Below the pieces are notes generated by a model, which worked only from the letters and a program-made list of their open reading frames with translations, made no database searches and had not been told where the DNA came from. This document shows, one piece after another, positions 17,257-26,387 of a stretch of 64,000 nt of DNA; the stretch's first letter is position 1, and each line of letters begins with the position of its first letter. The DNA lies in NCBI RefSeq assembly GCF_024385525.1, contig NZ_JANFLU010000001.1, positions 496,001-560,000 on the forward strand. Reading direction: 5' to 3'. Both the position numbers and the translations under genes were made by a program. The stretch is from Arthrobacter sp. zg-Y238. Its GTDB lineage: Bacteria > Actinomycetota > Actinomycetes > Actinomycetales > Micrococcaceae.

Positions 17257-17784
17257 GTGCCCCCAGAAAACACGCCTCCCGAAGCAGCGGATTTCCTTGC
17301 CGCCTTCAATGCAGCGTCCCGGCCGGATGCCGAAGCCATGCTGCGGCCCTGCCTGGACGTTCCCCGCTGGTGCAACGAGGTAGCTGCCGCCCGTCCGTTC
17401 GCCACGCCCGGAGAGTTGCTGAGCTTCGCCGAGCTGGCCGCCCCGGATTTCACCCAGGCCGAGATCGACGCCGCCCTGGCGCACCACCCGCGCATCGGTG
17501 ACCGCGCCGACGGCACCGGGGATGAAGCCAGCTTCTCCCGCAGCGAGCAGGCGTCCGTGGGCGGGCTCGAGGGAATCCAGGACCGGCTGCAGGCCGGCAA
17601 CCGCGCGTACGAAGACCGGTTCGGCCGCGTATTCCTCATCCGTGCAGCCGGCCGCACTGCGGAGGAAATCCTGGCCGTCCTTGAAGAACGGCTGCAGAAC
17701 ACCGACGCCGAAGAACTCCCCGTCATTGCAGCCCAGCTGCGCGACATTGCCATCCTCCGACTCGAAGGACTCTTGAACGCATGA
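17257..17784 (+). CDS. uraD: 2-oxo-4-hydroxy-4-carboxy-5-ureidoimidazoline (OHCU) decarboxylase
   Basis: The 175-residue all-helical protein carries the OHCU decarboxylase marks: ALAHHPRIGDRADG with the catalytic His, FSRSEQASV with the Glu, and YEDRFGRVFLIRAAGR. It performs the third step of urate breakdown, decarboxylating OHCU to (S)-allantoin. It leads the plus-strand operon and overlaps the HIU hydrolase gene by 4 bp. GTG 17257 is the start, with only a weak GAAAGCTG upstream. Confidence 0.92.
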   Translation: MPPENTPPEAADFLAAFNAASRPDAEAMLRPCLDVPRWCNEVAAARPFATPGELLSFAELAAPDFTQAEIDAALAHHPRIGDRADGTGDEASFSRSEQASVGGLEGIQDRLQAGNRAYEDRFGRVFLIRAAGRTAEEILAVLEERLQNTDAEELPVIAAQLRDIAILRLEGLLNA

Positions 17785-18122
17785 CCCGCAGCCACGTCAC
17801 CACCCACGTCCTGGACACTGCCGCCGGCAGGCCCGCCGCCGGCGTCGCCGCCTCCCTCTGGTCCCTGCATGACGGCGGCGAGACCCGGGTGGGGGAGGGA
17901 ACCACGGACGGGGACGGCCGGATCGGGAGCCTCGGTCCGGCGGAATTGGAGCCGGGCACCTACCGGATCGACTTCGCCACCGGCGACTACTTTGCCGCCG
18001 CCGGAACGGAGACCTTTTTCCCCAGCGTCTCCCTGACCTTTAGCCTCACCGACCCGGCCCAGCACTACCACGTGCCGCTGCTGCTAAGCCCGTTTGCCTA
18101 CTCCACCTACCGAGGAAGCTGA
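17781..18122 (+). CDS. uraH: 5-hydroxyisourate hydrolase (transthyretin-like)
   Basis: The 113-residue protein begins with the transthyretin-related signature (VTTHVLDTAAGRPAAG, with His9) and ends in YRGS, the family's C-terminal tetrapeptide. HYHVPLLLSPFAYSTYRGS supplies the second active-site histidine. It opens the 5-hydroxyisourate ring to OHCU, between urate oxidase and UraD. It is encoded between those two genes, overlapping uraD by ATGA and 3 bp ahead of urate oxidase. Confidence 0.95.
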   Translation: MTRSHVTTHVLDTAAGRPAAGVAASLWSLHDGGETRVGEGTTDGDGRIGSLGPAELEPGTYRIDFATGDYFAAAGTETFFPSVSLTFSLTDPAQHYHVPLLLSPFAYSTYRGS

Positions 18123-18125
18123 GCC

Positions 18126-19076
18126 ATGACCGAAGCAACGCAGGCCCCCGCAGGGGACAAGACCGCCACAGCTGCAAGCCCCGAATCGAAGATCGTGCTC
18201 GGCCGCAACCAATACGGCAAGGCCGAGGTCCGGCTGGTGAAGGTCACCCGCGACACCGCCCGTCACTCCCTGGAGGACCTCAGTGTCACCTCCCAGCTGC
18301 ACGGCGACTTCGAGGCCGCCCACACCCAGGGGGACAACTCCTCAGTGGTGGCCACGGACACGCAGAAGAACACCATCTACGCGTTCGCCCGCGACGGCGT
18401 CGGTTCGCCCGAGGCGTTCCTGCTGCGGCTGGAACAGCACTTCACCGGCGGGTTCGGCTGGGTTACCGGCGGACGCTGGGCCGCGGAGCAGTACTTCTGG
18501 AACCGGATCAGCGACCATGACCACGCCTTCGCCAAGGACAAATCCGAAATCCGCACCGCGGTCCTGGTGTCGGCCGCCGGCAAGCAGCACCTGATCTCGG
18601 GGATCAGCGGCCTGACGGTGCTCAAATCCACCGGATCGGAGTTCCACGGTTTCCCACGCGACCGGTACACCACCCTCGCGGAAACCACGGACCGGATCCT
18701 CGCCACGGACGTCACGGCCAAGTGGCGCTACGCCCCGGACGCGGACCTGGCCGCCCTGGATTTCAACGCCCTCTACGCCTCCGCGCGGACCCTGCTCCTG
18801 GACGCCTTCGCCACCACGCACTCCCTGGCCCTGCAGCAGAGCATGTATGAAATGGGCAAAGCCGTGATCGCCGCGCACCCGGAAATCGTGGAAGTCCGCC
18901 TCTCCCTGCCGAACAACCACCATTTCCTGGTTGACCTGTCCCCCTTCGGCCTGGACAACCCCAACGAGGTCTTCTTCGCCGCAGACAGGCCTTACGGACT
19001 GATCGAAGCGTCCGTGCTCCGCGATGGCACGGACCCGGATGCACCGGTGTGGAACACCGTGGGCGGGTTCTGCTGA
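18126..19076 (+). CDS. Urate oxidase (factor-independent urate hydroxylase)
   Basis: The 316-residue protein is a two-T-fold uricase, oxidising urate with O2 to 5-hydroxyisourate and H2O2 without a cofactor. The Lys-Thr dyad is visible as Lys32 (NQYGKAEVRL) and Thr77 (VVATDTQKNT). Other landmarks are TGSEFHGFPRDRYTTL and the near C-terminal LPNNHHFLVDLSPFGLDN. The N-terminal 22 residues are an extra low-complexity lead. It is third in the operon and ends in TGATG, sharing one base with the permease start. The H2O2 product would need catalase; none is in this operon. Confidence 0.95.
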   Translation: MTEATQAPAGDKTATAASPESKIVLGRNQYGKAEVRLVKVTRDTARHSLEDLSVTSQLHGDFEAAHTQGDNSSVVATDTQKNTIYAFARDGVGSPEAFLLRLEQHFTGGFGWVTGGRWAAEQYFWNRISDHDHAFAKDKSEIRTAVLVSAAGKQHLISGISGLTVLKSTGSEFHGFPRDRYTTLAETTDRILATDVTAKWRYAPDADLAALDFNALYASARTLLLDAFATTHSLALQQSMYEMGKAVIAAHPEIVEVRLSLPNNHHFLVDLSPFGLDNPNEVFFAADRPYGLIEASVLRDGTDPDAPVWNTVGGFC

Positions 19077-20563
19077 TGAGCCGCGCACACCGCGCCGCGC
19101 CGGATCGGGCCGCCGCCCGCCCCGAGGATGCCCGGCTGCCGCTGGGCAGCACGTTCGCGTACGGCTTCCAGCACGTGCTGACCATGTACGGCGGGATCAT
19201 CGCCCCGCCGCTGATTGTCGGCACCGCCGCCGGCCTGGATCCCACCGACGTCGGCATGCTGGTGGCCGCCTGCCTGTTTGTCGGCGGCCTGGCCACCCTG
19301 CTGCAGACCGTGGGCATCCCGTTCTTCGGCTCCCAGCTGCCCCTGGTCCAGGGTGTGTCCTTCGCCGGGGTGGCCACCATGACCGCCATTCTCGACGGCG
19401 GCGGCGGGCTGCAGTCCGTCTTCGGCGCCGTGATCGTCGCGTCTCTGATCGGGCTGCTGATCACCCCGGTGTTCGCCAGGGTGATCCGCTTCTTCCCGCC
19501 GGTGGTCACCGGCGTCGTCATCACCACCATCGGCCTGACCCTGATGCCCGTGGCGGCGAACTGGGCCATGGGCGGCAGCAGCGCCGCCCCGGACTACGGC
19601 AGCGTCTCCAACATCGGGCTGGCCGGGCTGACCCTGCTGCTGGTGCTGCTGCTGAGCAAACTGGGCAGCTCCGCCATTTCCCGGCTGTCCATCCTCATTG
19701 CCATTGTCCTGGGCACGGTCTTCGCCCTTGTCACCGGCAAGGCCGATTTCTCCGGGGTGGGCACCGGCCCCGTGTTCGCGTTCCCGCAGCCCTTCGCCTT
19801 CGGGCTGCCCACCTTCGAGGCGGCGGCCATCATCTCCATGGTGATTGTCATCCTGGTGACCCTCACCGAAACCACCGCGGACATCATCGCCGTGGGGGAG
19901 ATTGTGGACACGAAGGTGGACGCCAAGCGGATCGGCAACGGCCTGCGGGCCGACATGCTTTCCAGCGCCCTGTCCCCGGTCTTCGACTCCTTCACGCAGA
20001 GCGCCTTCGCCCAGAACGTGGGTCTGGTGGCGATCACCGGAGTCAAGAGCCGCTTTGTGGTCAGTGCCGGCGGGCTGATCCTGGTCATCCTTGGCCTGCT
20101 GCCGATCCTTGGCCGGGTGGTGGCGGCGGTGCCGACGCCGGTGCTCGGCGGCGCCGGAATTGTCCTGTTCGGCACGGTGGCGGCCAGCGGGATCCGCACC
20201 CTGGCCAAGGTGGATTACCGGGACAACATGAACTTCATCATCGTTGCCACGTCCATCGGCTTCGGCATGATCCCGATTGCTGCCCCCACCTTCTACGACC
20301 GGTTCCCCAACTGGTTCGGCACCATTTTCCACTCCGGCATCAGCTCCGCCGCCGTCATGGCCATCCTGATGAACATCCTGTTCAACCACATCCGCTCCGG
20401 CAATCCGAAGGACCCCTCCGTCTTCGCCGAAGGAGCCGACCGGATTGTGCGCGTCGACAACCTGGCGGCATTGAAAGAGGGCGACCATGTGCAGGACGGC
20501 AAACTGCTGGACGCCGACGGCCAGGAAATCCCGCTGACCACCACCGGAACCGAACCCCATTAG
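19076..20563 (+). CDS. NCS2/NAT family purine (urate/xanthine) permease
   Basis: The 495-residue protein has the NAT fold with about 14 membrane segments. TM1 carries the GFQHVLTMYGGIIAPPLIVG helix with the conserved His. The NAT signature appears as QNVGLVAITGVKSR, and its type (Q-N-x-G) is found in xanthine/urate carriers. Proton-driven import of urate or xanthine is the likely role given the operon. Start ATG 19076 overlaps the uricase stop by one base. A longer frame beginning at 19049 is not needed. Confidence 0.9.
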   Translation: MSRAHRAAPDRAAARPEDARLPLGSTFAYGFQHVLTMYGGIIAPPLIVGTAAGLDPTDVGMLVAACLFVGGLATLLQTVGIPFFGSQLPLVQGVSFAGVATMTAILDGGGGLQSVFGAVIVASLIGLLITPVFARVIRFFPPVVTGVVITTIGLTLMPVAANWAMGGSSAAPDYGSVSNIGLAGLTLLLVLLLSKLGSSAISRLSILIAIVLGTVFALVTGKADFSGVGTGPVFAFPQPFAFGLPTFEAAAIISMVIVILVTLTETTADIIAVGEIVDTKVDAKRIGNGLRADMLSSALSPVFDSFTQSAFAQNVGLVAITGVKSRFVVSAGGLILVILGLLPILGRVVAAVPTPVLGGAGIVLFGTVAASGIRTLAKVDYRDNMNFIIVATSIGFGMIPIAAPTFYDRFPNWFGTIFHSGISSAAVMAILMNILFNHIRSGNPKDPSVFAEGADRIVRVDNLAALKEGDHVQDGKLLDADGQEIPLTTTGTEPH

Positions 20564-20573
20564 GATCTCCACC

Positions 20574-21899
20574 GTGACACCACCCAATGCCCACCAACCC
20601 GTCCTCGGCGCCGAGGACCTGGCCCGGCTGGACGCCGTCCTCGCGGACACCGACCGGCTGCTCACTACGGCCTACCCCGGCGACGACGGCAGCCGCCAGC
20701 CCGTCCACACCGTCTACGTTCCGGCAGACCGCTGCGTGCCCGCCCTCCCCGGAACCTGGGGCGAGGAGGGGCTGGCCGCTTTGGCGGCCCACGGATCCCT
20801 CGCTGAGCTGGCGGACCGGCTGGGCCTGGACGCCAAAGTGGCCGGCGCCGTCGTCCCGCTGGTCGAGGCGAAACTGCGCACCGAACCGATCGAGGACCTA
20901 CGCCTGGACTTCGAGGACGGCTACGGTGTCCGGCCCGACGGCGAGGAGGACGGCCATGCCCGGCAGGCGGCCGCCGCCGTGGCCGGGGCGGTGACCGCCG
21001 GAACCGCCCCGCCGTTTGTCGGCATCCGGTTCAAGTCCTTCGAAGCTGCCACCCGCGCCCGCGGCGTCCGCACCCTGGACCTGTTCCTGGCCGAACTGCT
21101 GGCAGCCGGGCCGCTGCCGGACGGACTGGTGCTGACCCTGCCCAAGGTCTCCACCGTGGAACAGGTCGAGGCCATGGTCTACATCTGCGAACTGTTGGAG
21201 GACGCCCACGGGCTGCCCGAAGGAAGGCTCCGGTTCGAGGTGCAGGTGGAAACCCCGCAGCTGATCCTGGCCGCCAACGGCACGGTGCCCGCCGCACAGC
21301 TGATCCACCGGGCCAAGGGCCGGGTTTCCGCCTTGCACTACGGCACCTACGACTATTCCGATTCGGTGCAGATCGCCGCGGCATACCAGTCCATGGAGCA
21401 TCCGGCCGCGGACTACGCCAAGGCCGTGATGCAGGTGGCCGCCGCCGGCACCGGCGTCCGGCTTTCCGACGGCTCCACCAACATCCTGCCGCTGGGTACG
21501 CCCGCCGAGATCCGTGCGGCCTGGCAGCTGCATGCCCGGCTGGTGCGCCGATCCCTGGAACGCGGCTTCTACCAGGGCTGGGACCTGCATCCGGCGCAGC
21601 TGCCCACCCGCTTCCTGGCCACCTACGCCTTTTACCGGGAGGGGTTCGACGCCGCCGCGGGGCGCCTGCGCAATTACGTGCAGAAACGCGGCGGCAGCGT
21701 GCTCGACGAACCGGCCACGGCCCGCGCGCTGGCCCGGTTCGTCCACCGAGGACTGCTGTGCGGAGCACTCACCGAAGCCGAGATTGCACGCGGCACCGGG
21801 CTCACCGGCGTCGAACTTGCCGCCCTCGCCCATCCAGCCGCCCATCCCTCCGCCTCCGCCACCGCGGAAGCCGCCACCGCCGAAGAAAAGGTCCGATAG
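20574..21899 (+). CDS. DUF6986 family, malate-synthase/CitE-like TIM-barrel enzyme
   Basis: The 441-residue protein resembles the aldolase/citrate-lyase/malate-synthase superfamily. RLDFEDGYGVRPDGEEDGHA and RFEVQVETPQLIL look like the metal-binding Glu/Asp strands, and FYQGWDLHPAQLPTRF is a C-terminal motif. Such genes recur in actinobacterial purine clusters. A reasonable inference is condensation of glyoxylate with acetyl-CoA or a similar glyoxylate-consuming step, but this is not shown by sequence alone. It starts at GTG 20574, 10 bp after the permease, and overlaps allE by one base. Confidence 0.7.
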   Translation: MTPPNAHQPVLGAEDLARLDAVLADTDRLLTTAYPGDDGSRQPVHTVYVPADRCVPALPGTWGEEGLAALAAHGSLAELADRLGLDAKVAGAVVPLVEAKLRTEPIEDLRLDFEDGYGVRPDGEEDGHARQAAAAVAGAVTAGTAPPFVGIRFKSFEAATRARGVRTLDLFLAELLAAGPLPDGLVLTLPKVSTVEQVEAMVYICELLEDAHGLPEGRLRFEVQVETPQLILAANGTVPAAQLIHRAKGRVSALHYGTYDYSDSVQIAAAYQSMEHPAADYAKAVMQVAAAGTGVRLSDGSTNILPLGTPAEIRAAWQLHARLVRRSLERGFYQGWDLHPAQLPTRFLATYAFYREGFDAAAGRLRNYVQKRGGSVLDEPATARALARFVHRGLLCGALTEAEIARGTGLTGVELAALAHPAAHPSASATAEAATAEEKVR

Positions 21900-22723
21900 T
21901 GAACACGCCCCGCTACTACGCCCCCGAAGGCGGACTGCCCGCACAGACCGATCTGCTCACCGGACGGGCCGTGGTCACCGAGGCCTACACCGTGATTCCC
22001 CGCGGCGTGCTGCGGGACATCGTGGTCAGCGTGCTGCCCGAATGGACCGATACCCGCGCCTGGATCCTCAACCGGCCGGTGGCCGGCGGCGCCACCACGT
22101 TCGCCCAGTACCTGATGGAGGTGGCCCCGGGCGGCGGCTCCCGCGCCCCCGAACCGGAACTTGAAGTGCAGTCCTTCATTTTCGTCCTCGAGGGCACCCT
22201 GACCGTCCGCCGCCTGGGCCGGGACCATGAACTCACCCCGGGCGGGTTCGCCTACCTGCCGCCGGAAACGCTGTGGGGCGCGTTCAACGAGGGGCAGGAA
22301 ACGGTGAAATTCGCCTGGATCCGCAAGGCCTACCAGCCGCTCGTCGGACATACTCCGGCGCCGGTGTTCGGGAACGAGGCGGACATCGCACCGACGCCCA
22401 TGCCAGGCACGGACAACAAATGGCGCACCACCCGGATGATCCCGGTGGACGACGTCGCCTATGACATGCACGTGAACGTGGTGACCTTCGAACCCGGTGC
22501 CGTAATTCCCTTCGCCGAAACCCACGTGATGGAGCACGGGCTGTACGTGCTCGAGGGCAAGGCGGTGTACCGGCTCAACCAGGACTGGGTGGAGGTGGAG
22601 GAGGGGGACTACCTGTCCCTGCGCGCGTTCTGTCCGCAGGCCTGTTACGCCGGGGGCCCCTCGAACTTCCGCTACCTCCTTTATAAGGACGTAAACCGCC
22701 AGGTCCTGCTGGGAGGCCGGTGA
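21899..22723 (+). CDS. allE: (S)-ureidoglycine aminohydrolase, double cupin
   Basis: The 274-residue bicupin starts [32 protein letters not shown], the typical AllE opening. The first cupin barrel has [13 protein letters not shown], and the second has [23 protein letters not shown], whose His/Glu set binds Mn. It releases ammonia from (S)-ureidoglycine to give (S)-ureidoglycolate. GTG 21899 overlaps the preceding stop, and its stop overlaps the next start. The allantoate amidohydrolase that would make its substrate is not in the window. Confidence 0.92.
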   Translation: MNTPRYYAPEGGLPAQTDLLTGRAVVTEAYTVIPRGVLRDIVVSVLPEWTDTRAWILNRPVAGGATTFAQYLMEVAPGGGSRAPEPELEVQSFIFVLEGTLTVRRLGRDHELTPGGFAYLPPETLWGAFNEGQETVKFAWIRKAYQPLVGHTPAPVFGNEADIAPTPMPGTDNKWRTTRMIPVDDVAYDMHVNVVTFEPGAVIPFAETHVMEHGLYVLEGKAVYRLNQDWVEVEEGDYLSLRAFCPQACYAGGPSNFRYLLYKDVNRQVLLGGR

Positions 22724-24867
22724 TGCACGACGGCGCCCGCGCCGGATACTCGGTGAACTGCTCCATCCTCTTTACCGAGCTTCCGCTGCTGGAACGTCCG
22801 GCCGCCGCGCGTGCCGCCGGGTTCGACACCGTGGAATTCTGGTGGCCGTTTACCGAACCGGTCCCGCCGCAGGCACAGGTGGCCGAGTTCGAGGCAGCCA
22901 TCCGTGACGCCGGGGTTCGGCTGGGTGCTTTGAACTTCGACGCCGGGGCAATGCCCGCGGGCGAACGAGGATTGCTGTCCCTGCCGCACCGGGGAGCGGA
23001 TTTCCGGGCCAACGTGCAGGTGGTGGCGGGAATCGGGGAACGGCTGGGCTGCCGGCTGTTCAACGCCCTCTACGGCAACCGCAATCCCCGTTTCACCCCG
23101 GAGGAGCAGGACACCGAAGCCGGACGGAACCTGCTGGAGGCGGCCCGCGCCGTCGCGCCCTTCGGCGGAACCGTGCTGCTGGAACCGCTCAGCGGCGCTC
23201 CGGACTATCCCCTGAAAACGGCGGCGGACGTGTTCGCGGTGCTGGACCGGATGCACAGCGCCGGGGCGGCCAACACGGCGCTGCTCGCCGATTTCTACCA
23301 TCTGGCGGTGAACGGCGACGACGTCGCGGCGCTGGTGGCCGCCGACGCCGGCCGGTTCGGGCACATCCAGATAGCCGATGCTCCCGGCCGCGGGGCGCCC
23401 GGAACCGGAAGTCTGCCGCTGGCCGACTGGGTCCGGGCGAGCCGCAGCGGCGGCTACCGCGGGGAGGTGTCGCTGGAATACGCGGCGCCGGTTTCCGGGG
23501 CTTTCGGCTGGTTGAAGTCGGATGCGGACGCGGAGGCGGACCGCTACGACCTGGTGATCCGCGGCAACGCGGTCCTCACCCCGGAAGGGATTGTTCCGGC
23601 GGAAGTAGCCGTGCGGAACGGCTCGATTGCCGCCGTCGTCCCGCTGGGCACCGGGCTGGAAGGCGAGCGGCTGCTGGAACTGGCCGACGATGAAGCCCTG
23701 CTGCCCGGACTGGTGGACACCCATGTCCACGTGAACGAGCCGGGCCGCACCGAGTGGGAGGGATTCGCGTCGGCCACCCGGGCGGCGGCGGCCGGCGGAG
23801 TCACCACGCTGATCGACATGCCGCTGAACAGCATCCCGCCCACCGTGAACGTGGAGGCGCTGGAGACCAAGCGGGCCTGCGCCGAGCCGCAGGCCGTCGT
23901 TGACGTCGGATTCTGGGGCGGAGCGGTTCCCGGAAACGAAGCGGACCTGCGTCCCCTGCACGACGCCGGCGTGTTCGGCTTCAAATGCTTCCTGGTCCAC
24001 TCCGGCGTCGACGAATTCCCGCACCTGGAACCGGCGGAAATGGAAACTGTCCTCGCCGAACTGAAGACCTTCGACGCCCTGCTGATTGTCCACGCCGAAG
24101 ACCCGGGCAAGATCCGGGACACCCCGGCCGGTTCGCGGTACGCCGGCTTCCTCGCCTCGCGCCCGCCGGAAGCGGAGAACACCGCCGTCGGACAGGTCAT
24201 CGAGGCGGCACGGCGCACCGGGGCACGGGCACACATTCTGCACCTGTCCTCCGCCGAGGCGCTGCCCCTGATCCGCGCGGCGAAGGACGACGGCGTCCGT
24301 CTGACCGCCGAGACCTGCCCGCACTACCTGACCCTGACCGCCGAGGAGATTCCCGACGGCGCGACGGCGTTCAAATGCTGCCCGCCGATCCGTGAGGACG
24401 CGAACCGGGAACAGCTCTGGGCAGGGCTGGCGGACGGAACCATCGACTGCATTGTGTCGGACCACTCGCCCAGCACCCAGGATCTGAAGGACCTGGTGCG
24501 CGGGGACTTCGGTGTTGCCTGGGGCGGGGTGTCCTCGCTGCAGTTGGGCCTGCCGCTGATCTGGACCGAGGCCCGTACCCGCGGGATTCCGCTGGAGCGG
24601 GTGCTGCACTGGATGTCCGCGGCGCCGGCGGCGCTGGCCGGGCTGGATCGGAAGGGCGGCATTGTGCCGGGCAAGGACGCCGACTTTGCGGTCTTTGCGG
24701 CCGGGGACACGTTCACCGTGGATCCGGCGGCCCTGCAGCATAAGAATCCGGTCACGCCGTACGCGGGGAAGCAGCTCACCGGCGTCGTGCGGCGGACGCT
24801 GCTGGCCGGCGTCGACGTCGACCCTGCTGTTCCGGCCGGCAGTCTGCTGCGCCGGGGCGGGGCGTAG
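22720..24867 (+). CDS. Fused hydroxypyruvate isomerase-like barrel and allantoinase
   Basis: One uninterrupted 715-residue frame. Residues 10-265 are a hydroxypyruvate isomerase-like TIM barrel ([46 protein letters not shown]). A short Asp/Ala linker (about 268-275) leads into an allantoinase amidohydrolase: [14 protein letters not shown] metal histidines, carboxylated Lys near 421 ([10 protein letters not shown]), [10 protein letters not shown], and DHSPS metal Asp. Allantoinase turns allantoin to allantoate. Hyi converts tartronate semialdehyde and hydroxypyruvate downstream of glyoxylate. These are normally separate genes. Start GTG 22720 or ATG 22723, overlapping allE. Confidence 0.88.
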   Translation: MMHDGARAGYSVNCSILFTELPLLERPAAARAAGFDTVEFWWPFTEPVPPQAQVAEFEAAIRDAGVRLGALNFDAGAMPAGERGLLSLPHRGADFRANVQVVAGIGERLGCRLFNALYGNRNPRFTPEEQDTEAGRNLLEAARAVAPFGGTVLLEPLSGAPDYPLKTAADVFAVLDRMHSAGAANTALLADFYHLAVNGDDVAALVAADAGRFGHIQIADAPGRGAPGTGSLPLADWVRASRSGGYRGEVSLEYAAPVSGAFGWLKSDADAEADRYDLVIRGNAVLTPEGIVPAEVAVRNGSIAAVVPLGTGLEGERLLELADDEALLPGLVDTHVHVNEPGRTEWEGFASATRAAAAGGVTTLIDMPLNSIPPTVNVEALETKRACAEPQAVVDVGFWGGAVPGNEADLRPLHDAGVFGFKCFLVHSGVDEFPHLEPAEMETVLAELKTFDALLIVHAEDPGKIRDTPAGSRYAGFLASRPPEAENTAVGQVIEAARRTGARAHILHLSSAEALPLIRAAKDDGVRLTAETCPHYLTLTAEEIPDGATAFKCCPPIREDANREQLWAGLADGTIDCIVSDHSPSTQDLKDLVRGDFGVAWGGVSSLQLGLPLIWTEARTRGIPLERVLHWMSAAPAALAGLDRKGGIVPGKDADFAVFAAGDTFTVDPAALQHKNPVTPYAGKQLTGVVRRTLLAGVDVDPAVPAGSLLRRGGA

Positions 24868-24949
24868 CCGGGGACGGTTTAGGTGACGGTGCCCACATGA
24901 CGCCCGTCGCATTTTCGGAACCGCCCGCCGTGAAAGTAATGTCTTATTT

Positions 24950-25795
24950 ATGGCCCCCTTCCGAAACAGCCGCGCTGCTGCCCTCCCCGCAAAACTGTCC
25001 CGTTCCTGGCTGCTGGCATCCGCCGCAGACGAAGCGAACTTTGCACCGGCGCTGGCGTCCGAGGCCGATTCCGTGGTCTTCGACATGGAAGACGCTGTTC
25101 CGGCCGGCGGCAAGGCCGAGGCCCGCGAACGAGTCGTCGAGGCACTGTCCACCGGCATGACGGCCTGGGTTCGCGTCAACGGCATTGAAACCGACTACTG
25201 GGCCGATGACCTCGCCGCCCTGTCCAAGGCCCCGGGCCTGCGCGGCGTGATGCTCGCGATGACCGAGAAGCCCGAGCAGGTCACCCACACGGCCATGCGG
25301 CTGCAGGCCGGCACCCCGGTGCTCGCCCTCGTTGAATCCGCCCTCGGCATTGAAAACGCCACCGCCATCGCCAGTGCGCCGGGCACGTTCCGCCTCGCGT
25401 TCGGCGTCGGTGATTTCCGCCGCGACACCGGCGCCTCGGATGATCCGATGGCCCTGGCCTACGCCCGCTCCAAGCTCGTGGTCGCTTCCCGTGTCGGCCA
25501 GCTCCCCGGCCCCATCGACGGTCCTACCGTCGGCGCGCTGGGCGAGAAGCTGCTGGAGGCCTGCAAGGTCACCCAGAGCATGGGCATGACCGGCAAGCTG
25601 TGCCTGATGCCCGAGGCCACGGACTTCATCAACCAGGGCCTTTCGCCGAGCGAATCCGAAATCACCTGGGCCCACGAGCTGCTGGAAGCGCACGCTGCCG
25701 GCGCCGTGGTGGGCGACGGCTCCTACCTGCCGCGCCTGGCCCGCGCCCAGAAGATCTCCTCGCTGGCGGACTCCTACGGACTCTGGAACGCCTAA
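24950..25795 (+). CDS. HpcH/HpaI/CitE-like aldolase or lyase
   Basis: The 281-residue protein has the CitE-type barrel: SVVFDMEDAVPAGGKAEARE (metal acid pair), TAWVRVNGIET, GVMLAMTEKPEQV and LALVESALGIENA. Relatives cleave or form malyl-, citramalyl- or similar CoA esters, or act as aldolases. It lies 82 bp after the fused allantoinase on the same strand, so a role in glyoxylate disposal is possible, though it may have its own promoter. The start ATG 24950 has no strong ribosome site. Its end overlaps the convergent hydrolase by 4 bp. Confidence 0.78.
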   Translation: MAPFRNSRAAALPAKLSRSWLLASAADEANFAPALASEADSVVFDMEDAVPAGGKAEARERVVEALSTGMTAWVRVNGIETDYWADDLAALSKAPGLRGVMLAMTEKPEQVTHTAMRLQAGTPVLALVESALGIENATAIASAPGTFRLAFGVGDFRRDTGASDDPMALAYARSKLVVASRVGQLPGPIDGPTVGALGEKLLEACKVTQSMGMTGKLCLMPEATDFINQGLSPSESEITWAHELLEAHAAGAVVGDGSYLPRLARAQKISSLADSYGLWNA

Positions 25796-26379
25796 GCGGG
25801 TTTGTCTGCCCGCTCCAGCAGCTGCAGCACCAGCCGGGTGAGGGTGAACGCGGCGTCCATGTCGTAATCCGGCTGGCTGATGTCCGCGAACAGGTGTGAC
25901 GCTCCCATGTAAAGGAAGAGCTCGGCGTCCGGCGTGGACGCGGCCAGGTTCTCCGCGGCGTCGAGGTCCCCGCTGTCCACGAATTCCTCATCGGCGTCCA
26001 TGCCGTGGATCTGCACCGGCACGCCGGCCGGCCAGGTGTCGGCGAAGGCGCGAAGCGGGATGCATCCGCTGACCAGCACCGCGCCACGGGCACCGGGCCG
26101 GGTCTGCGCCAGCCGCTGGGCCGGGATCACGCCGAGCGAGAAGCCGATATAGACCATTTCCGCAGGGAACCGGTTCGCAATACTGACGCCGAGCTCTTCG
26201 ATGGTGTCCATGCCCATCTCCTGGGCATAGGCCACCCCGTCCTCCAGCTCGGTGAAGGTACGCCCGTCATAGAGATCGGGCACCGTCACCGTGTGGCCCG
26301 CTTCGCGCAGGACCTCGGCAAAGGCATCCATGCCGGAGGTCAGGCCGAGCGCGTGGTGGAAGAGCAGGACGTTGGCCAT
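25792..26379 (-). CDS. Dienelactone hydrolase family protein
   Basis: The 195-residue alpha/beta hydrolase is of the small DLH type. The nucleophile elbow is GFSLGVIPAQ, so a Ser replaces the Cys of classical dienelactone hydrolase. The acid lies in GMDADEEFVDSGDL and the His in GASHLFADIS. The substrate is unknown. AGGAG before ATG 26379 fixes the start. It is 9 bp downstream of the RraA-like gene on the same strand, so likely one transcript. Confidence 0.8.
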   Translation of the reverse strand: MANVLLFHHALGLTSGMDAFAEVLREAGHTVTVPDLYDGRTFTELEDGVAYAQEMGMDTIEELGVSIANRFPAEMVYIGFSLGVIPAQRLAQTRPGARGAVLVSGCIPLRAFADTWPAGVPVQIHGMDADEEFVDSGDLDAAENLAASTPDAELFLYMGASHLFADISQPDYDMDAAFTLTRLVLQLLERADKPA

Positions 26380-26387
26380 GGGGACTC

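Noticed and set aside
16488-18071. A 527-codon minus-strand frame that would join a new N-terminal domain to DUF3995
   Set aside because: Its first 350 residues overlap uraD and uraH, which are certain. A Shine-Dalgarno sequence before ATG 17027 marks the true start.
18992-20665. 557-codon minus-strand frame over the purine permease
   Set aside because: A shadow; the plus strand has full NAT-family signature and coupling to the uricase gene.
23520-23560. Possible frameshift or missed stop joining two separate genes (hyi and allB)
   Set aside because: The frame is continuous through a short linker with no internal ribosome site or start codon for the second half, and both domains stay in frame for their full length.
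22681-25185. Open frame of 834 codons on the minus strand over the allE/Hyi-allantoinase genes
   Set aside because: The plus-strand frames have clear domains and active-site motifs. The minus frame is low-complexity Arg/Gly/Gln-rich sequence, typical of a shadow.
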